Below are positions 48,556-60,519 of a DNA stretch of 64,000 nt, in pieces; positions within the stretch are counted from its first letter, which is position 1; the number at the start of each line of letters is the position of its first letter. The notes below the pieces were generated by a model that saw only the letters and a list, made by a program, of their open reading frames with translations, searched no databases and was not told the origin of the DNA. This DNA is from Vespa crabro (lineage: Eukaryota > Arthropoda > Insecta > Hymenoptera > Vespidae): positions 7,929,207 through 7,993,206 of the forward strand of contig NC_060964.1 in NCBI RefSeq assembly GCF_910589235.1, in the 5' to 3' direction. A program made the position numbers and the translations under genes.

Positions 48556-48597
48556 AACTATACATACATACATATGTATATATGTATATAGTTGTAT
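48551..48597. repeat. Imperfect long hairpin after a (TA)n array
   Basis: The left arm, starting atacaaactatacatac, pairs with a right arm ending atatagttgtat over roughly 23 positions with a few mismatches or bulges. It follows the (TA)n array at 48513-48553. Confidence 0.45.
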
Positions 48598-49271
48598 ACA
48601 TTCATCTTTGGTTCCGTTGGAATAATTCCAACTCTCGTACGTCTAGACCAACTTTCACGAAAATTCTTCGACATTTTTTTCCAAAAATAAGTTAAAGGAA
48701 CGAAGGAATTTTTAATAACCGTGTTTTTTATTTTTATTTTTTATTTATTTTCATTTCCTTTTTTTTTTTTTATCTACATAAATCTACAGACAAGTACTTA
48801 GCATATTCGACGAATATATTCAATTAATTAGCCCGTCAATCTATCACGTTCGGTAAGCTACGTAACGTTCTCTAATAAATCGTACATCATTGTAACTTTG
48901 AAATCTTGTCTGTCATTCGTTCTGTATTCTGTTTTCCTCTGCCGGTGAAAGATCGTAAAGTAAATTTAACGAGAAATTCTGAACAACGGAGAGCGTCGAC
49001 GTTACTAAATAATTCTTTGTTCCGTCTGCCAAACTTTGTTCTCGAATCGATTGGTCGATTCTAAAAATGTCATTCTTCTTTCTTTCTTTCTTTATTTATT
49101 TTTATTTGTTTATTATTTTTATACCTTTACTTTTTATTTTATTTATTTCCTTTTTTTCGAACAAAATCATCGAGAAAGACAAAGTGGAAGAGAATAAAAG
49201 GCGTTCGTACTATTTAAAGTTAGCCGACTATTTTTTCGTATCGAAAAGTTTATGGTGATAGGAACGACGAC

Positions 49272-49400
49272 TGTAAAAGTCGATTGTGTTAACGTCGATC
49301 GTAGGTACCGACATAAAAACGATTACCGAAACGTCATTAATACGATTTTCCAGTCGCACGCTTCGACGTACGTACCTACGCTAGTGCCGCCGGTCACCTC
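49272..49400. repeat. Diverged dispersed repeat, copy B
   Basis: Contains gattgtgttaacg and aaaacgattaccgaaacg followed by cgattttcc, aligning with copy A at 47237-47390, 2 kb upstream. Both copies are open in the frame giving NDYR...IF, which may mean an old coding relic or chance. Confidence 0.35.
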
Positions 49401-50094
49401 AATCGCCTCGTTGCGTTTATTCATTGATTTTGTCACACTTCTCGAAAGAGATGGACATAAAGGGATGGCTTTTATTCAAAACTCACGCGTAACTAACCAC
49501 ATACAATATATTTCGATCGCATCAAACTCGTAAACTCCGATGAAAAATGTCATTTTATTTTTCCTTTTTTTTTTCATTTTTCCTTCATTATTTACTTTAT
49601 CGAAATAGTAAATAGCATCCTTTGACATCCTCGACTCGAGGATATTTTAAACACATCCACGCATATATATGCACACACACATATATATATACACATACAT
49701 GTACGTAGATATGTATATAAATCAAAAACATTATTGAAAGTAAGGAACAAGAGCAAGCAGAAAATATAAATTTTTGATAACAAACGAAGAAACGAACGAA
49801 CGAAAACATGGAAGGAGTTGCACGATACTATGTTATTATAAAATAACTATATCAAAGATATATATATATACATAGAAACAAAGTTACCTAGATGCCTGCA
49901 TATTCCTATAGGATATTTATAACGTGCTTAAACAATCTCGCCCGAAGCTCATAAAATTTTCTCCTGCGACTATTCCATTCAGGTACACCCGGAAGTGTTT
50001 ACGTCGGTGTGCGCTAGTCAACGACGACGTTCGTTTGCTCTCCTTGAATGAAAGATCACGAGATCGATCGATATGTCGGCGAAGAATCTCATAG

Positions 50095-50129
<35 letters not shown>

Positions 50130-50130
50130 C

Positions 50131-50148
50131 GCGCGGGCGCGCGCGCGC
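50131..50148. repeat. Alternating GC tract, copy 2
   Basis: Identical 18-mer to 44034-44051, placed directly after a (CT)n run (50099-50127). Confidence 0.8.
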
Positions 50149-50426
50149 GAAGGGGAAATAATTACGTGTACGAAGAAAAGCTTCGTCGAAGAGAGAAAGA
50201 GAGAGAAAAAAAAGGGACGAAGTTGAAAAGTGAGGATCTGTTATGTTCGTGGTATATTTCTTTTCCTTCTACTTTTCTTTCCTTTTTGTCTTTTTCTTTT
50301 TTATTTTCTTTGCCTTCTTTTCTTTTCTTTTCTTTTCTTTTCCACCTCTCCCTCCCCATTTCGCAGGATTATCACGCCAAGATATGAATGAGAATTCGAA
50401 GCGTCGTCGGGGCTTCGTCCATTTCC

Positions 50427-50467
50427 TTTCTTCTTCTTCTTCTTCTTCTTCTTCTTCTTCTTCTTCT
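50427..50467. repeat. (TTC)n trinucleotide array
   Basis: About 13 ttc units in a pyrimidine-rich zone (50230-50650). Similar GAA arrays on + occur at 15846-15880 and 2878-2898. Confidence 0.95.
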
Positions 50468-51010
50468 ACTTTTTAGTTTTTCTCGTTTTATCTCTTTCAT
50501 TGTTTTTATCAGATATCTCGTTCGCTCGTCTCCTTCGTTTAATTTCATTGGATATTTTCTTTTACTCTTATATAAGCGTGTTTTATACTCGTTGACGATA
50601 TCGTCTCTTTCTCTCTGTCTATCTATCTCCATCTCTTTTTTCATTCATTAAAGAATATTTATATAAAACGTGGTACATTTCTGTACAAGTTGAATGTCTA
50701 GACCGATTATCGAATACATCAGGGAATGATATCATCGAGGAATATCTCTTGTCGTATCCGATTTCTCAGAGAGAGTCTATAGAATCGAACTTCTGTTGCA
50801 ACTTGCATAATTAATGTCAAAAGTATACATCGTGGATCTTCGATCGTGAAATCTATAAGATAATGACGTGGGAAAATTCGTTTAGATTCGCAACGGTTTA
50901 AATTATCCTCGGCATCGAGATGGAAAGGATAATGACTCTATTGAAACATCGCCAGATTATATAAATTCTTTTCAACGTGAATATCCATTCTCAATGGATT
51001 TCGACGTTCA

Positions 51011-51049
51011 CATTGGATAATCAAAGATTTTCATTGGATAACAAAGATT
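51011..51049. repeat. Two-copy short tandem repeat
   Basis: cattggataatcaaagattt is followed by cattggataacaaagatt, in AT-rich non-repetitive DNA. Confidence 0.7.
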
Positions 51050-51561
51050 CGTATCTTTTATAATATCGATTAATTTGCATGAACCGAACAGTGATATATT
51101 TTAATTGCAAAGTCGATAATTACGTTCTATATCTTAAATAGGATAAATTAGATCTACCATATCTGATCAAGTCGGAATATGTTTGGACATATATACGTGC
51201 GTATTTGCTTGCATGTGTGTGTGTGTGTGTGTCTTACATTACTGAATTAGAAAGGAGCCGGTATTGCTATAGATAACATCGTTGTTCTATATCGATAGAA
51301 GTACTCGGTCGAGGTGGAAACCCACATCTTCCGACCACTCTCCAAAGTCAATGAAGTTATTTACTTGCATAAAACATGCCTTGCATTCTCTATCTCTGTC
51401 AGTTACAGAATAATTTTCTCTATTTCTCGATGCAGGTGATATAAGTTAATCACACTGTACTGCCGTTAACCACAGAGTTTAACATTTTTTTTTTTACGGA
51501 CTCTCGAGGAATAAAAAGAGAGACAAAGAGAAAGAGAAAAAGAGAGGGAGAGAGGGAGGAT

Positions 51562-51584
51562 GGGAGGGAGGGAGGGAGGGAGGG
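51562..51584 (+). repeat. (GGGA)n, potential G-quadruplex
   Basis: Six GGGA units at the end of a GA-rich tract that begins about 51518. Confidence 0.75.
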
Positions 51585-52748
51585 AGAGATAATAACCAGC
51601 AATTTCTTCTTTCATTCCACCTTCAACCTTTTCTCCGTTTTAATTCTGCATCCGCTATCTAGGCTACGCTTAACGTTATCTTCTTCTAGTTCCTAAACTT
51701 TTCCGCTCTTGACGCATGAAAGAGTGCTATAGTAAAAGTCATAATATCCGTCTAAAGTCAAGGTTGATATCTTTATTACGATGCTGCCGCGAATAATACG
51801 GTCTCTAATTCAAGCACGGACTCTTGGAAAGTTCGCGTATAATCGGCTCTATTAAATTCGTTAATCGATTCATTGTAACCCATCTCTCTCAAGACCTTGG
51901 CTATTTGGTGGATTATAGATCTTATAGTTGATATCTCTTATTACTTTACAGAGATAAAGAGAGATAAAGAGAGATGAAAAGAGATAGAGATAGAGAGAGA
52001 GAGAGAGAGAGAGAAAGAGAGGGAAGAGAGAGAATCATTACTTTGCATGATTAATCTCATAGTTATATTTTTCTTTCATTACCATTATATATCCTCCTCT
52101 ATCTCTTATTCCTTTTCTTTTTCTTTCTTAGTAATATCTTGTATTAGCTATTATAACCACAGATTCTATGCGATATTGTTCTTAGAGAACTATCGTCAAG
52201 TTCGGTTTGCTTTTCAACGTAAATGAAACGTTTCCCCTTCGCCCTTCCATCCATTTCTCTCCTTTCTCCCTATCTCATCCTCTTCTTTCCTCGTCATAGT
52301 CCTCGCTTATCTCTCGTTGTAGCGCTTTCTCAAGTACAGTTAAACCCCGACAAATATTTAGATACCGCTTTCTTGAACGTGTCAGAAAGGAATCGCTTTA
52401 CAATTCTCTCTTTCCGTTCTACTAATAGACACTCGTACTAAATAATTATAGCATTGTCTAAAGTCGTGAAAATTTTCAGGTCGAAAATTTCACATAGATA
52501 AATCAGGAGCAAACAAGTGAGTAACTAAGTACGTACTCGTGTGTCACAGTAGTCAAATGATTTAAAAACAAGCTCGTTCCCTTTGTCGCTCGTTAAACGA
52601 CTCTCGGAAATATGATTATCCTAACAATCGCGGTTACGATCGGAATTACGGGAGGAACGTAATCCACGGTCTCTTCTTAATTAATCAAATTAGCTGTGGC
52701 TGGCTGCTCCGTCGGCTCGTACGCGTGTGTTCCACGAATTCGAAGGCT

Positions 52749-52800
<52 letters not shown>
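52749..52800. repeat. (CT)n microsatellite with (GA)n partner
   Basis: 26 ct units. A (GA)n array at 52889-52921 lies 90 bp downstream in inverted relation. Confidence 0.97.
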
Positions 52801-52803
<3 letters not shown>

Positions 52804-52884
52804 CACTTTCCAGAATTAATACGAAACGGAAGTCTCTCAATGGGCGTTATATCGAGCGACACTGACGGAGATAGAGAGGTCGAA

Positions 52885-52923
<39 letters not shown>

Positions 52924-53084
52924 ACAGCGAGGTGATACATACGTGCAAATGGATAGACAAAGATAGACTGATATATATATATATATATGTATAGAGAAAG
53001 AGAGAGAGAGAATAGCTAGTTATTAATTTCTACGCTTGCGTCGTGCAACGTCAGTGTCAGTGTGTCGTCGTTGTCGTCATCGGT

Positions 53085-53138
53085 CGTGCGTGCGTGCGTG
53101 CGTGCGTGCGTGCGTGAGTGAGCGAGTGAGTGCGTGCC
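53085..53138. repeat. (GTGC)n / (GTGA)n array
   Basis: About eight gtgc units followed by gtga/gcga variants. The gtgagt words inside are repeat units rather than splice donors. Confidence 0.9.
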
Positions 53139-54535
53139 TAAAGGTAATTCCACGACGCGGATAACCAGGCTCGTTGCATTAGGTGGTAGATTTTGCTGTC
53201 CGTCCGTGAGTTCACCCCCCGGCCGATAATCATCGTGATATACCCTCTCTCGCACGCCAACGACCATCGCCCTCGGCCTGCCGAGTATATATGTATACGA
53301 GAAAGTACCTGCACGTGACGGCAACAGTCCTCTCGGCTACCTACCTATATATGTACATACATCCAATACATATTGGTACTTACCTATGTACATACATACG
53401 TAAGTACGTAACGTGTTCTCTACAAGTTTAACTTAGGGTATCGTGAGCAAAGAAAAATGGCCGATTAGAGGAAGCATAAATTATAGTGAATTTTGGCGGC
53501 AACCTATACTTAAGAGTATTCATTCTCGTCCTTTTTCTCATTCGAATGGGAATGACTTGACAATTTTATTCGATTCAATCACCTTTTTCTTATTATTTTG
53601 TAATCAACGTTAATATGCTGACCTCTATAAGACCGAGTTATGTCATTGTTTTGATATTACCTCTACAGTTCTTTTATACCTTTTGAGTAGGAAGCGTACG
53701 AAATTGTTTTTGTTTAAACTACGCTCTGTTTCCTTTTACTATGTCTGCTTTCTCCTTGATACCTCGTGAATTGCCTTCACGAGGCAGTCTCCTTGGTGAC
53801 TTGGTCCTGTACACAACCTTCGTTCTACGAGCTGTTCCTTTTTTCCTCTTTGGTAATACAACGCTTACGATTTTACGTCATACCGAGCGAATTTAACGGA
53901 TCATTTCGTACGTAAACTGAAAACGAAATCTGTATTAGGAAAGTATAGTGATACTACTACTATTACTACTACGATAACGTTCGATAAAAGATTAAGATAT
54001 TTATGAAAATAGAATGATTGATTACTCGAGAAAATACGAATGGTAAATACATTTGTATTTATCTTTATCATAAATCTTTTTAATATTTTATTTATATCAT
54101 AAAAGATTTATATTATGAGAGATTTACTAAAACCAATGAAATTTTCATTTCACCGAATTTGTTCAACTCGATAACATGCTATTACGAGAACTCTAACGAA
54201 CGTACAATTACGTTTAAATCGAAACGATCTTGTTCTCGCCAAAGTTTCTTCGAGGTATAAATACATGAACGAGCATCATTCACCCGTTATAACCACTTTT
54301 GTGATATAATAAAGTGCTGATTGTGGATAGTAATGCGTCTAACGAAACGTTACCGGTCATTTATAGCGTGGTTTTAGTTATAAGACCGAACAAGCGCAGT
54401 TAGTCTCATTCGGTGGAAGTCTGTAACAACTAAGTACAGGAAGGAGAGTTACTATAATAGACCTCTACTGGACAACCAGCAGCAGCATGCTCACGTTCTT
54501 CATATGGATATATGTCTCTACCGTTAATCTTTTAT

Positions 54536-54577
<42 letters not shown>

Positions 54578-54727
54578 CACATACATACATACATACATAC
54601 ATACATATCTCTTTCTCTCTTTCTTCTAACGATGTTCGATACATCGTCGAGTGAACGGCACACAGTGCACATTTGTTTTCCAAACTTTCTCGTTCCATGC
54701 TCATTAATCGCTATCCCTTCTTATACT

Positions 54728-54842
54728 ACTAATACTATTACTACTACTGTTACTATTACTACTGCTATTACTACTATTATTACTACTACTACTACTGTTA
54801 CTATTATTATTGTTATTACTATTACTACTACTACTACTAACA
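54728..54842. repeat. Degenerate (ACT)n trinucleotide array
   Basis: tactac/tattac/tgttac units over more than 110 bp, giving Thr/Ile-rich translation that is not real coding. Confidence 0.85.
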
Positions 54843-55249
54843 TTCCGTAAATTAATTCGTTCTTCCATTCATTCAACTGTTTATCGGTCAAAATAAAATC
54901 GTCAAATATTACATTAGAAATTTATTTATATGTCGGCTTATTCGAACAAAACTTTCGTTTGAACAATTCCTTGTATCGCTCGTGTCAAAATTATCAGAAT
55001 TCTTCACTGTCCTCGTAATTACTTTACCCAGAACCGATATTTCGTTTTATGTCCTGTTATGCCGCAAGGGTATTGCAAGTATAGGAAGGATAGGGTGAGA
55101 GAAACTCCCGAAACTCCTTATCGTTCTCCAGGGAGGACGAACGTCCAACAAAGGTTATCGGTTATCAGATCGTCCCGAAAATGCTGTTCTCTTCGTTTGA
55201 ATTTATGGAAATATGAGAGAGGCAACGGCAAGAGTATGAGACGCGAGAG

Positions 55250-55250
<1 letters not shown>

Positions 55251-55308
<58 letters not shown>
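55251..55308. repeat. (GA)n microsatellite
   Basis: More than 50 bp of uninterrupted ga, about 210 bp before the MITE-like element. Confidence 0.97.
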
Positions 55309-55312
<4 letters not shown>

Positions 55313-55521
55313 GAGATATTCTTTCCCTTTTTTCCTTCGTTTGTTTTTTCGTCTTCTTTTTTTTCTGTTTTTCGTTTCTCCTTTTGCTTTTTATCATTTT
55401 TAGTATAAGAAGACACGAACGTACCAACTTTAAATCACTAATCGTTTACAAACGACAAATACTTCGTCGGGCACGAGAAAATGTAAAATTTAAGAGGCTC
55501 TCACTGTTTTCTTAAGTATTT

Positions 55522-55748
55522 GAAATATACCGGGTGAGAGAATAAGTTGAAAATGTTCGTCGAAATAACTTGTACAATTTCGAAGAAAAGTCGTTTGATA
55601 GCGAGCAAGCCCTAGCATGCTAACCGAAGATTAATGTATTTTTAAGATGGATATTCTTATTTGTACATTTTATTTTGCATGCTAAAAATAGTTTCAAGTA
55701 TAATCCAAGTGACTTGTTTTACAATAGATGGTTCACCCAGTATATTTT
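55522..55748. mobile_element. Short inverted-repeat element, MITE-like
   Basis: Terminal inverted repeats bracket about 227 bp: gaaatataccgggtga at 55522-55537 and tcacccagtatatttt at 55733-55748 (14 of 16 positions complementary). The inner ends carry ccgggtga/tcacccag and both termini are preceded by TATA, consistent with a TA target site of Tc1/mariner-type transposition. The interior has no ORF. Known background: short non-autonomous TA-inserting elements (MITEs) are common in insects. Family membership is inferred from termini only. Confidence 0.5.
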
Positions 55749-55991
55749 CTACGGGCGACATTCGGCCGTTTTCTCTAAGAACGAGAAAAGAAAAATAAAG
55801 ATATAGAGAGAAATCTCTCGAGAAGATTTTTAACAAATCGACGAAAGTTTTTTTCGAGCACGATGCAAGACCGTAGAAAAACTTGGAACGTTAGGGAAAT
55901 TTACGAGCTGCAGTTGCGTGCATATTGCAAGCGCGCGAGATTCAAAGATACGATTCGATTTCAACTTCCTTTCTCTTTCTTTTTATTTCTC

Positions 55992-56042
<51 letters not shown>

Positions 56043-56920
56043 GGTTTCGGGGGAAAAGTTTTTTCTTTTTTATTTTTTTCTTTTTTATTTTTTCCTATTT
56101 CTTTTTTTCTTTTCTTTCTTTTTTTCTTTTCTTTCTTTTTTTTTTCTTTTTTTCTTAATGGAAACGAAGAGTTCGAGCTAATTTTTTTTCCACTTTACTC
56201 GCTCGTTACTTTCGAACGAGATAACGACGAAGTAACAGTAAGTACAAATCTTACAATGCCCATCTATTGCGTTTTATATATCGTACATTCAACGAAATAC
56301 GAGTCTAGTTGTTGCATGTATTCTTCGGTTGATCTATGTGCCGAGAGTACGCGTTTATTACACAAATTTCCAATGTTCACTTAGCGATATCGAATAAATA
56401 AAACTCTCATTAATTCTCGAGTCAAGATGAATGATATTCCGAGGACAGAGAAAAGGTACGACACACTTCGAGTACGATCTGTCACGAGTCACGCATAAGA
56501 AAAGAAAAAAATAAAGAAAGAAATAAATAAATAAATAAAAAAAAAGAGAGAGAGAAAGAACGAAGGAAGAAAGGAAAGAAAAGGAAAAAGAAAAAGAACA
56601 AAAAAAGAAAAATGAGAGGAAAAGAACATACCTACAAGTCACAGACCGTCTCGAACGACTTAATCCAACAAAAGCCGACTAGGATCGAATGAAAACGTTA
56701 ACATCGAACTCGTTTTCCCAACAATGCTTCCCTTTCAAAAGGCACCTTTTCGATGACGTCGGTGGGGATAAAGTGTAGATTCGACAGGTCGTATAGCGAG
56801 TAGAGAGGGGGAAGGGTCTCAGGGTTTACCCACGAGGAAAGGAATACATCCTGATTTTCGCAAACATGGGTTCGTGAAAAGCGACGGGAACACGAACGTA
56901 CGTAGGAACGAACGAACATA

Positions 56921-57007
56921 GAAACGAAACGAAACGAAACGAAACGAAACGAAACGAAACGAATGAACGAACGAACGAACGTACGAACGAACGAACGAAC
57001 GAACGAA
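56921..57007. repeat. (GAAAC)n then (GAAC)n compound array
   Basis: About eight gaaac units pass into gaatgaacg and then gaac tetramers, with one gtac interruption. Confidence 0.9.
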
Positions 57008-57288
57008 GTTGCCACTGTTGTTGTTACCGCCTCCGGAGACGGAACCATGTGCTATCAGAGTATTCGCATGGTCTACGTGTACGTGTGTGTTTCTTTGTGC
57101 GTATTTATCTATAACGTGTATATATCTAACGTGTGTTCGCGTGTTTGTGTGACTTGTTCGTGCCGTCTGGAGGAACGGCAATCGGTTTTCTTGGAGCGAA
57201 CCACTCTGTTGAGTCTGATTCCTGACGTCACTTCCGGTAGTGTGTGGAGTTAGTGCTGGTTCACTCACATTCCATTTCTCTCTCCCTC

Positions 57289-57319
<31 letters not shown>

Positions 57320-57843
57320 TTCAACTTCAAGATCCAACATAGATTGGGCAGCAAGAACGAGCTGTTCGTGCATGGGGTTTTACGGTTCTCCTTTGTTTGC
57401 CATTCTTATATATAGTAGGTACCTACGTTTCTTCACGTGTTGCAAAAAGGACAAATGCAGAGAGTAAAGGACGGACGGGACGAAAAGGGACGGGACGAGG
57501 AAAGGTTAGAGTGGGTGGAGAAAAGGACATGGAACGTGGTTGAAAACTTAACGCGAGATATCGAACGTTCAACAACCGCCTCAATCGCAGCAACTTTCAT
57601 TCGGGGAAAGAATCTTGGCAAACTTTCCTATAAAATGCCGGAATTACGTTACCCCGTACGAGCAAGCTCCTACCGTCCATGGTTTTGCTCTCGATTCTGG
57701 CTACTAAAGGAGAAGCAGAAGAAGAAGAAGAAGCAGAAAGAAGTAAAGGAGAAAAATCAAGACGCCAATCTTTTTCTTCTCTTTTCCTTCTATTTTGTAC
57801 CCGATCTATATCGTTTCCGTAGCTTTACAACGTTTTTAATGGG

Positions 57844-57844
<1 letters not shown>

Positions 57845-57902
<58 letters not shown>
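57845..57902. repeat. (CT)n microsatellite
   Basis: About 28 uninterrupted ct units. Confidence 0.97.
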
Positions 57903-57905
<3 letters not shown>

Positions 57906-59740
57906 GTGCTTTATGAGTGGAAACGGGCACAATAAGTGTTTCGAGCGATCTCGAAGTATCGTACAATAGATAAGCCGTAGTTACGAGACTTTCCTCGTAA
58001 TTAATAGGAAATTTTCGCGTTAAGAGATTCACAAATATAACATTAATAACGACGACGTTACTATCGGAAAACATTAAGAGTCTCCTTTCGATCGAATGAA
58101 ATTATTGTTATTTTATTTATACATGCATATATACATACACATATACGTACATACATACATACGTAAAGTCAATGCGTCAGTTATTATCATTGTATTTCTC
58201 TGAGATGTTCAATATACAATGTCATCTCGGGTGATGTCAGAAGTGTTACCTATCCATGTAGATTAGAGTAGTAGTCGCACTATATTCGCGATTAGCCAAG
58301 GGAATATGTCGAGGAGTTCTCCCTCGCGTGGAAATTTCGCAAGACGAGAAGGGCTCCGAAGGTTTACACGGAGAGTAATTGCCATCGTCGCCGACGGTGG
58401 ACCTATGTGCCTTTATGGTGCACGACGGTAGCGCGTCGAAGGAGATGGAAATGATGAAGGACGAGGAGAAGGAGGAAGAGAAGGAAGACGAGGAGGAGGT
58501 TGGGGGGGCGTAAGGCATCGAGGGTGGCGAGCTCTAAATTGTCTCCTCGTGCATTGCCTTCGGTTAATACGCGCGATATTAGACGCTTTATTACCACCAT
58601 TACCATAATTCTGTAATCGATACGCGTCAAGCAAGGAGCTCGCCAATTTCAGATACCGGATAGCACGTAAGAAGCATCGAGACGAGAGAAAAAAAGAGAG
58701 AGAGAGAGGAAGGGAGAGAAAAAACATCTATAGGGGTTGAAACGAGAAAAAGGGAAAAGAAGAAAGACGATTCCCCTTCTTTTTCTTTTTTTTTTTCGTA
58801 TCATCTCCCTTGTTCGTCTAGTTTTCTCTACCCCCCCCCTCTCTCTCTCTCTCTCTCTCTGTTTTTCTCTCTTTTTTTTTCGCTAATATTCGTAGCGCGA
58901 TCGCGCGTAATCACGGCATTGTTTTTTTCCTCTGACTCGAAAAAACGAAAAGAAAGTAGAATGAGAAGCGAGATAGGGTAGAGACGAGTCAAGAAATGGG
59001 AATGAATGGAAGAAAGAAAGAAAGAAAGAAAGACAAAGCGTAGCGAGCGGAATAAATTCCAACGTGGGGTTTGCATAAATAATCCAAGAATATTCGGCCG
59101 GCTTCTTCTGTCTTAAAGTTAGACGTGTATATACTTAACGTTCGAGTTTATGTATATGTATTATCTATGTATATACATATGTGTGTGTGTGTGTGTGTGT
59201 GTGTGTATGCTGTTATACGTGCAAGTAAGTATGAGCGTCAAAGTTACGCGCAAAGATTTTCCCACGAATTTCCATGCACACAACTGCAAGACCGACCGTC
59301 CTCGAAGCTTGTAACGAGGCGTACGCTTCGTAGTAAATATTCTGGAAGCGGAGGAGCTTCCAGGAGTAACCGGTGACTCTCCTCTTCTTCTTCATCTCTC
59401 CCTCCCTCTCTCTGTCTCTCTCTTCTTTTCTCTTCGCGTAATGGTAGCTCTTATTCCTTAGAAGAAGCTCGCGCCGGCCTTTAGGACGCCGTTGGACCGT
59501 TAAAAATTTACTACAGTTTGCTCGTTTCACAGTGAAACTTTTCGTATCCGCTATAAAGTCTAACAACAATTACGAGTTTCACGGTTTTCTTATCGCTCGG
59601 AAACGGGCCGCGTGTATGCGTGCGAGCACCCTTTTCTTCTTCTTTTTCTTCTCTTTCTTTTCTTTCTTCTCTTCCATTCCATATCGTTTGTTTTCATCTT
59701 CCTTTAGTTTTGCTGACGTATTCTTCCAACGAATTAATTC

Positions 59741-59790
<50 letters not shown>

Positions 59791-60474
59791 TTTCATCTCT
59801 CGCTTGAACGAATGCTATGAATTTAATGACAACTCGGAGAAAGCCTCTTTTAACTATCGCAAAGCTTTCGACGAGTAACGCGTCGTTTTCTTTAACGCCA
59901 GCACAAAATGACGTCCATGATTCGGTCGAGAAACGTTAATTGGATTCGACAGCGTCGCGAGCTCTCTCACTCTCTTTCTCTCTTCCTCTCTCTCCTTCTT
60001 CCATTCTCTTGACGTTAAAATTATCTCTAGAACGAGCATAAACTTCGCGACGTTTCCGCTCGCGTTTATTCGCACCTCGTAATTCCTTTCTCTCCCTATA
60101 ATTAGAAAGATCTGGGAGAAAGCTTTAGATGGGGGATAGAGAAGAAGTATCGTCGAATTTGTTACCACGTATTGTTGAGTACGTCGACGACAACGAAGAC
60201 GATTCGAAGGAGATGCTAAGTGAAAAAGGACAAAATTCAAGGATCAGGGGAGTACAACTGAATAAAGGAATATAACATTCGTGGCGTAACCTTAGCCTTG
60301 AGAAATCTGGATTTAGCTATCGACGCCTTTCGGTTCGTTCACTCGATCCAACGGTACAGAATAGTAAAGTCGCTATTTATACGCTAGCTCTCGATTCATG
60401 TATTTCTAAGGTCTAACGTATCGATTTTCAATTTAGTTAAGAATTCCGAATAGTGGAAGAAACGTACATATACT

Positions 60475-60519
<45 letters not shown>

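Larger units (their letters stand above)
46001..52000. other. No supported gene
   Basis: 46000-46600 is unique DNA; (TA)n 46656-46682; complex strip 46800-47350; poly-A 47679-47696; C/T-rich 48120-48180; (CT)n 48360-48386; (TA)n 48513-48553; T-rich 48725-48770 and 49075-49160; ca/ta repeats 49665-49720; (CT)n 50099-50127; a long unique AT-rich stretch 50650-51480; (TG)n 51215-51231; (GA)n 51987-52013. Confidence 0.85.
52001..58000. other. No supported gene
   Basis: 52140-52740 is moderately complex; at 52481-52518 an AG (attttcag) and a gtgagt enclose 37 bases, too weak to call. 53400-54480 is unique AT-rich DNA. (CT)n and (TA)n 54536-54578, acat repeats 54580-54607. (TA)n 55995-56039 and T/C-rich 56055-56155 interrupt a 173-codon frame that is not credible as coding. 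gaaa-rich 56500-56610, (CT)n 57293-57319, gaagaa 57715-57735. Confidence 0.85.

Noticed and set aside
53085..53138. gtgagtgagcgagtgagt words as splice donors
   Set aside because: They are units of a GTGC/GTGA tetranucleotide array.
55863..56384. 173-codon open frame on +
   Set aside because: Its middle is (TA)n and T/C tracts giving IYIYIY and FFF runs. The ends (TWNVREIYELQ..., FERDNDEVTVSTNL...) are protein-like but unrecognised, and there are no splice signals to remove the repeats cleanly.
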